NCBI GenBank assembly: GCA_035995985.1
Contig: DASYJY010000104.1
Coordinates: forward strand, 1 to 31,597
Reading direction: 5' to 3'
Length of the DNA stretch: 31,597 nucleotides
Origin: JADGNZ01 sp035995985
GTDB lineage: Bacteria > Acidobacteriota > Thermoanaerobaculia > Gp7-AA8
This document shows, piece after piece, positions 30,251-31,597 of the stretch. The translations under genes were made by a program, and so were the position numbers. Numbering within the stretch: the first letter of the stretch is position 1; the number at the start of each line of letters is the position of its first letter. The notes beneath the pieces are model-generated. The model was not told where the DNA came from and searched no databases. It was given only the letters and a program-made list of their open reading frames with translations.

Positions 30251-31597
30251 ATGGCATTGAGACGACAGATCCGGGTAGGTTCGCAATGGATGTACGCGGA
30301 CGAAGCGCATAAGGCGCTGCGCGAAGCGTTGCGCGTCATGGAAGACGAGAAGGTGGCCGAGGCGCATGCGGGGCATCACCTGCCATGGATTCGCCGCTAT
30401 GTCTTTTCCACCGACCATAAGTGGATCGGCATCCAGTACGGCGTCACCGCGCTTCTTTTCCTGCTCCTCGGGTTTTGTTTGATGATCCTGATGCGCTTGC
30501 AGCTCGGCTGGCCCGGTCAGGCGTTCAGCATCATGAAAGTCCTCGGCGAGAGCCGCGCTCCCGGCGGCGTGTTGTTGCCCGAGGCCTATAACCAGCTCGG
30601 CGCAATGCACGGCACGATCATGATTTTCTTGGGGATCGTGCCGCTGGCAGTCGGCGCGTTCGGCAATTATCTCGTCCCGCTGCAGATCGGCGCGCCGGAT
30701 ATGGCTTTCCCGAAACTGAACATGGCCAGCTACTGGTGCTATTTTCCCGGCGGTCTGATCATGCTGGCCAGTTTCCTGGCGCCCGGCGGCACGGCGCAGT
30801 CCGGCTGGACTTCGTATCCGCCGCTGTCGGTCATCGCTTCACAAGGACAGACGTGGTGGCTGATCGGAATGGTTTTTCTGATCACGTCTTCACTACTCGG
30901 CTCCGTCAACTTCATTGTGACGATCATCCAATTGCGTGCCAAGGGGCTGTCGTACATGCGCTTCCCCTTTTTCGTACACGCGCAGTTCGTGACCTCATTC
31001 CTGCTGCTGCTGGCATTTCCGCCGCTCGAGGCCGCGGCAGTGCTCCAACTCATGGATCGCGTCGCCGGAACGAGCTTCTTCCTGCCGAGCGGGCTTGTGG
31101 TCAGCGGCCAGGCGCTTACGAATGCCGGCGGCGGCAATCCGCTACTGTGGCAGCATCTCTTCTGGTTTTTAGCGCACCCCGAGGTTTACGTGCTGATTCT
31201 GCCGGCGATGGGCATCGTGGCGGAGATCATCGCGAACAATACGCGTAAGCCGCTGTGGGGCTACAAGTCGATGGTCTTCGCGACCGTCTTCCTCGGCTTC
31301 ATGTCCTTCGTCGTATGGGCGCACCACATGTTCCTGACGGGGATGGGGACGACGATCAGCGCGTTCTTTCAGACGACGACGATGATCATCTCGATTCCTT
31401 CGGTGATCATTCTCAGTTCGCTGTTCATCTCATTGTGGGGCGGGTCGATACGATTCAACACGCCGATGATGTTCGCCTTGGCGTTCCTGCCGATGTTTGG
31501 AATCGGTGGATTAACAGGACTTCCGCTCGGACTGGCCGCGGCTGACATTCATCTGCACGACACGTATTACGTGATCGGCCACTTTCACTATGTTGTC
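30251..31597 (+). CDS. Cytochrome c oxidase subunit I (3' end cut off)
   Basis: 449 codons of a heme-copper oxidase catalytic subunit, open at the right edge. ATG at 30251 has AGGAG at 30241-30245. Ligands seen: His120 (GAMHGTIMIF, low-spin heme), His309 with Tyr313 of the His-Tyr pair (LAHPEVYVLILPAM), His358-His359 for CuB (WAHHMFLTGM), His444 and His446 (VIGHFHYV). The D-channel Asp150 is present in IGAPDMAFP, and Glu311 in HPEV, so it is of the A1 type. However, the region that normally reads PTGIK with the K-channel lysine reads PSVII here (383-387). An extra N-terminal cytoplasmic stretch of about 45 residues precedes STDHKWIG. Subunit II is not upstream in this window. Confidence 0.96.
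   Translation, partial: MALRRQIRVGSQWMYADEAHKALREALRVMEDEKVAEAHAGHHLPWIRRYVFSTDHKWIGIQYGVTALLFLLLGFCLMILMRLQLGWPGQAFSIMKVLGESRAPGGVLLPEAYNQLGAMHGTIMIFLGIVPLAVGAFGNYLVPLQIGAPDMAFPKLNMASYWCYFPGGLIMLASFLAPGGTAQSGWTSYPPLSVIASQGQTWWLIGMVFLITSSLLGSVNFIVTIIQLRAKGLSYMRFPFFVHAQFVTSFLLLLAFPPLEAAAVLQLMDRVAGTSFFLPSGLVVSGQALTNAGGGNPLLWQHLFWFLAHPEVYVLILPAMGIVAEIIANNTRKPLWGYKSMVFATVFLGFMSFVVWAHHMFLTGMGTTISAFFQTTTMIISIPSVIILSSLFISLWGGSIRFNTPMMFALAFLPMFGIGGLTGLPLGLAAADIHLHDTYYVIGHFHYVV

Overview
The window is GC-rich (judged by eye), densely coded chromosomal DNA from an aerobic, probably Gram-negative bacterium. The Gram-negative reading rests on an RND/HlyD-type periplasmic adaptor, a lipoprotein and a periplasm-facing multiheme cytochrome. 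Gene content (chemosensory operon with accessory genes, a b6f-like respiratory operon with an octaheme cytochrome, several short inverted repeats between genes) fits Acidobacteriota or a neighbouring phylum best. That placement is inference; no rRNA or marker gene settles it.

Layout. 1-9986 is mixed housekeeping and accessory DNA: a truncated HlyD/MacA-like adaptor, a dual-specificity-phosphatase-like protein, a secreted protein of unknown function, a membrane-anchored protein, three tRNA genes (Pro-TGG, Arg-TCT, Ser-GCT), a KGG-repeat stress protein, two small membrane proteins (one of 55 aa), a large FAD/Fe-S dehydrogenase with an unusual C-terminal membrane anchor, and coaE, folD and a methyltransferase, all on the minus strand from 9986 down to 4594.

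10014-20425 is a chemosensory cluster on the plus strand: cheA, an ExeA-like AAA ATPase, cheW, a zinc-ribbon protein with a degenerate receiver, a 740-aa HEAT-repeat protein, cheR, cheB, then (after a DUF4231/SLATT-like gene on the opposite strand) a coiled-coil GAF protein and a cheY-like receiver. No chemoreceptor gene is present, so the input must be encoded elsewhere or be unconventional. Short-period inverted or tandem repeats punctuate this cluster at 12054-12110, 13065-13092 and 16709-16766. A 186-bp element with 68-nt inverted arms closes it at 20438-20623 and supplies the start codon of a GT-C-type membrane glycosyltransferase.

21863 to the right edge is a respiratory operon: a ferredoxin with four [4Fe-4S] motifs, a membrane-anchored HEAT protein, a Rieske protein, a cytochrome b6-like subunit, a long subunit-IV-like cytochrome b protein, an 1119-aa octaheme cytochrome c, a copper-binding-type lipoprotein, and cytochrome c oxidase subunit I (cut by the window edge). 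Together they look like a quinol oxidation chain: quinol to the Rieske/b6-like core, to the octaheme cytochrome, perhaps through the copper lipoprotein, to the oxidase.

The strongest leads are in this operon. The b6-like subunit keeps, at the exact spacing, the cysteine that holds the extra heme ci/cn in b6f complexes. A polyferredoxin gene leads the operon. The Qo-site PEWY motif is altered, and the oxidase lacks the K-channel lysine motif.
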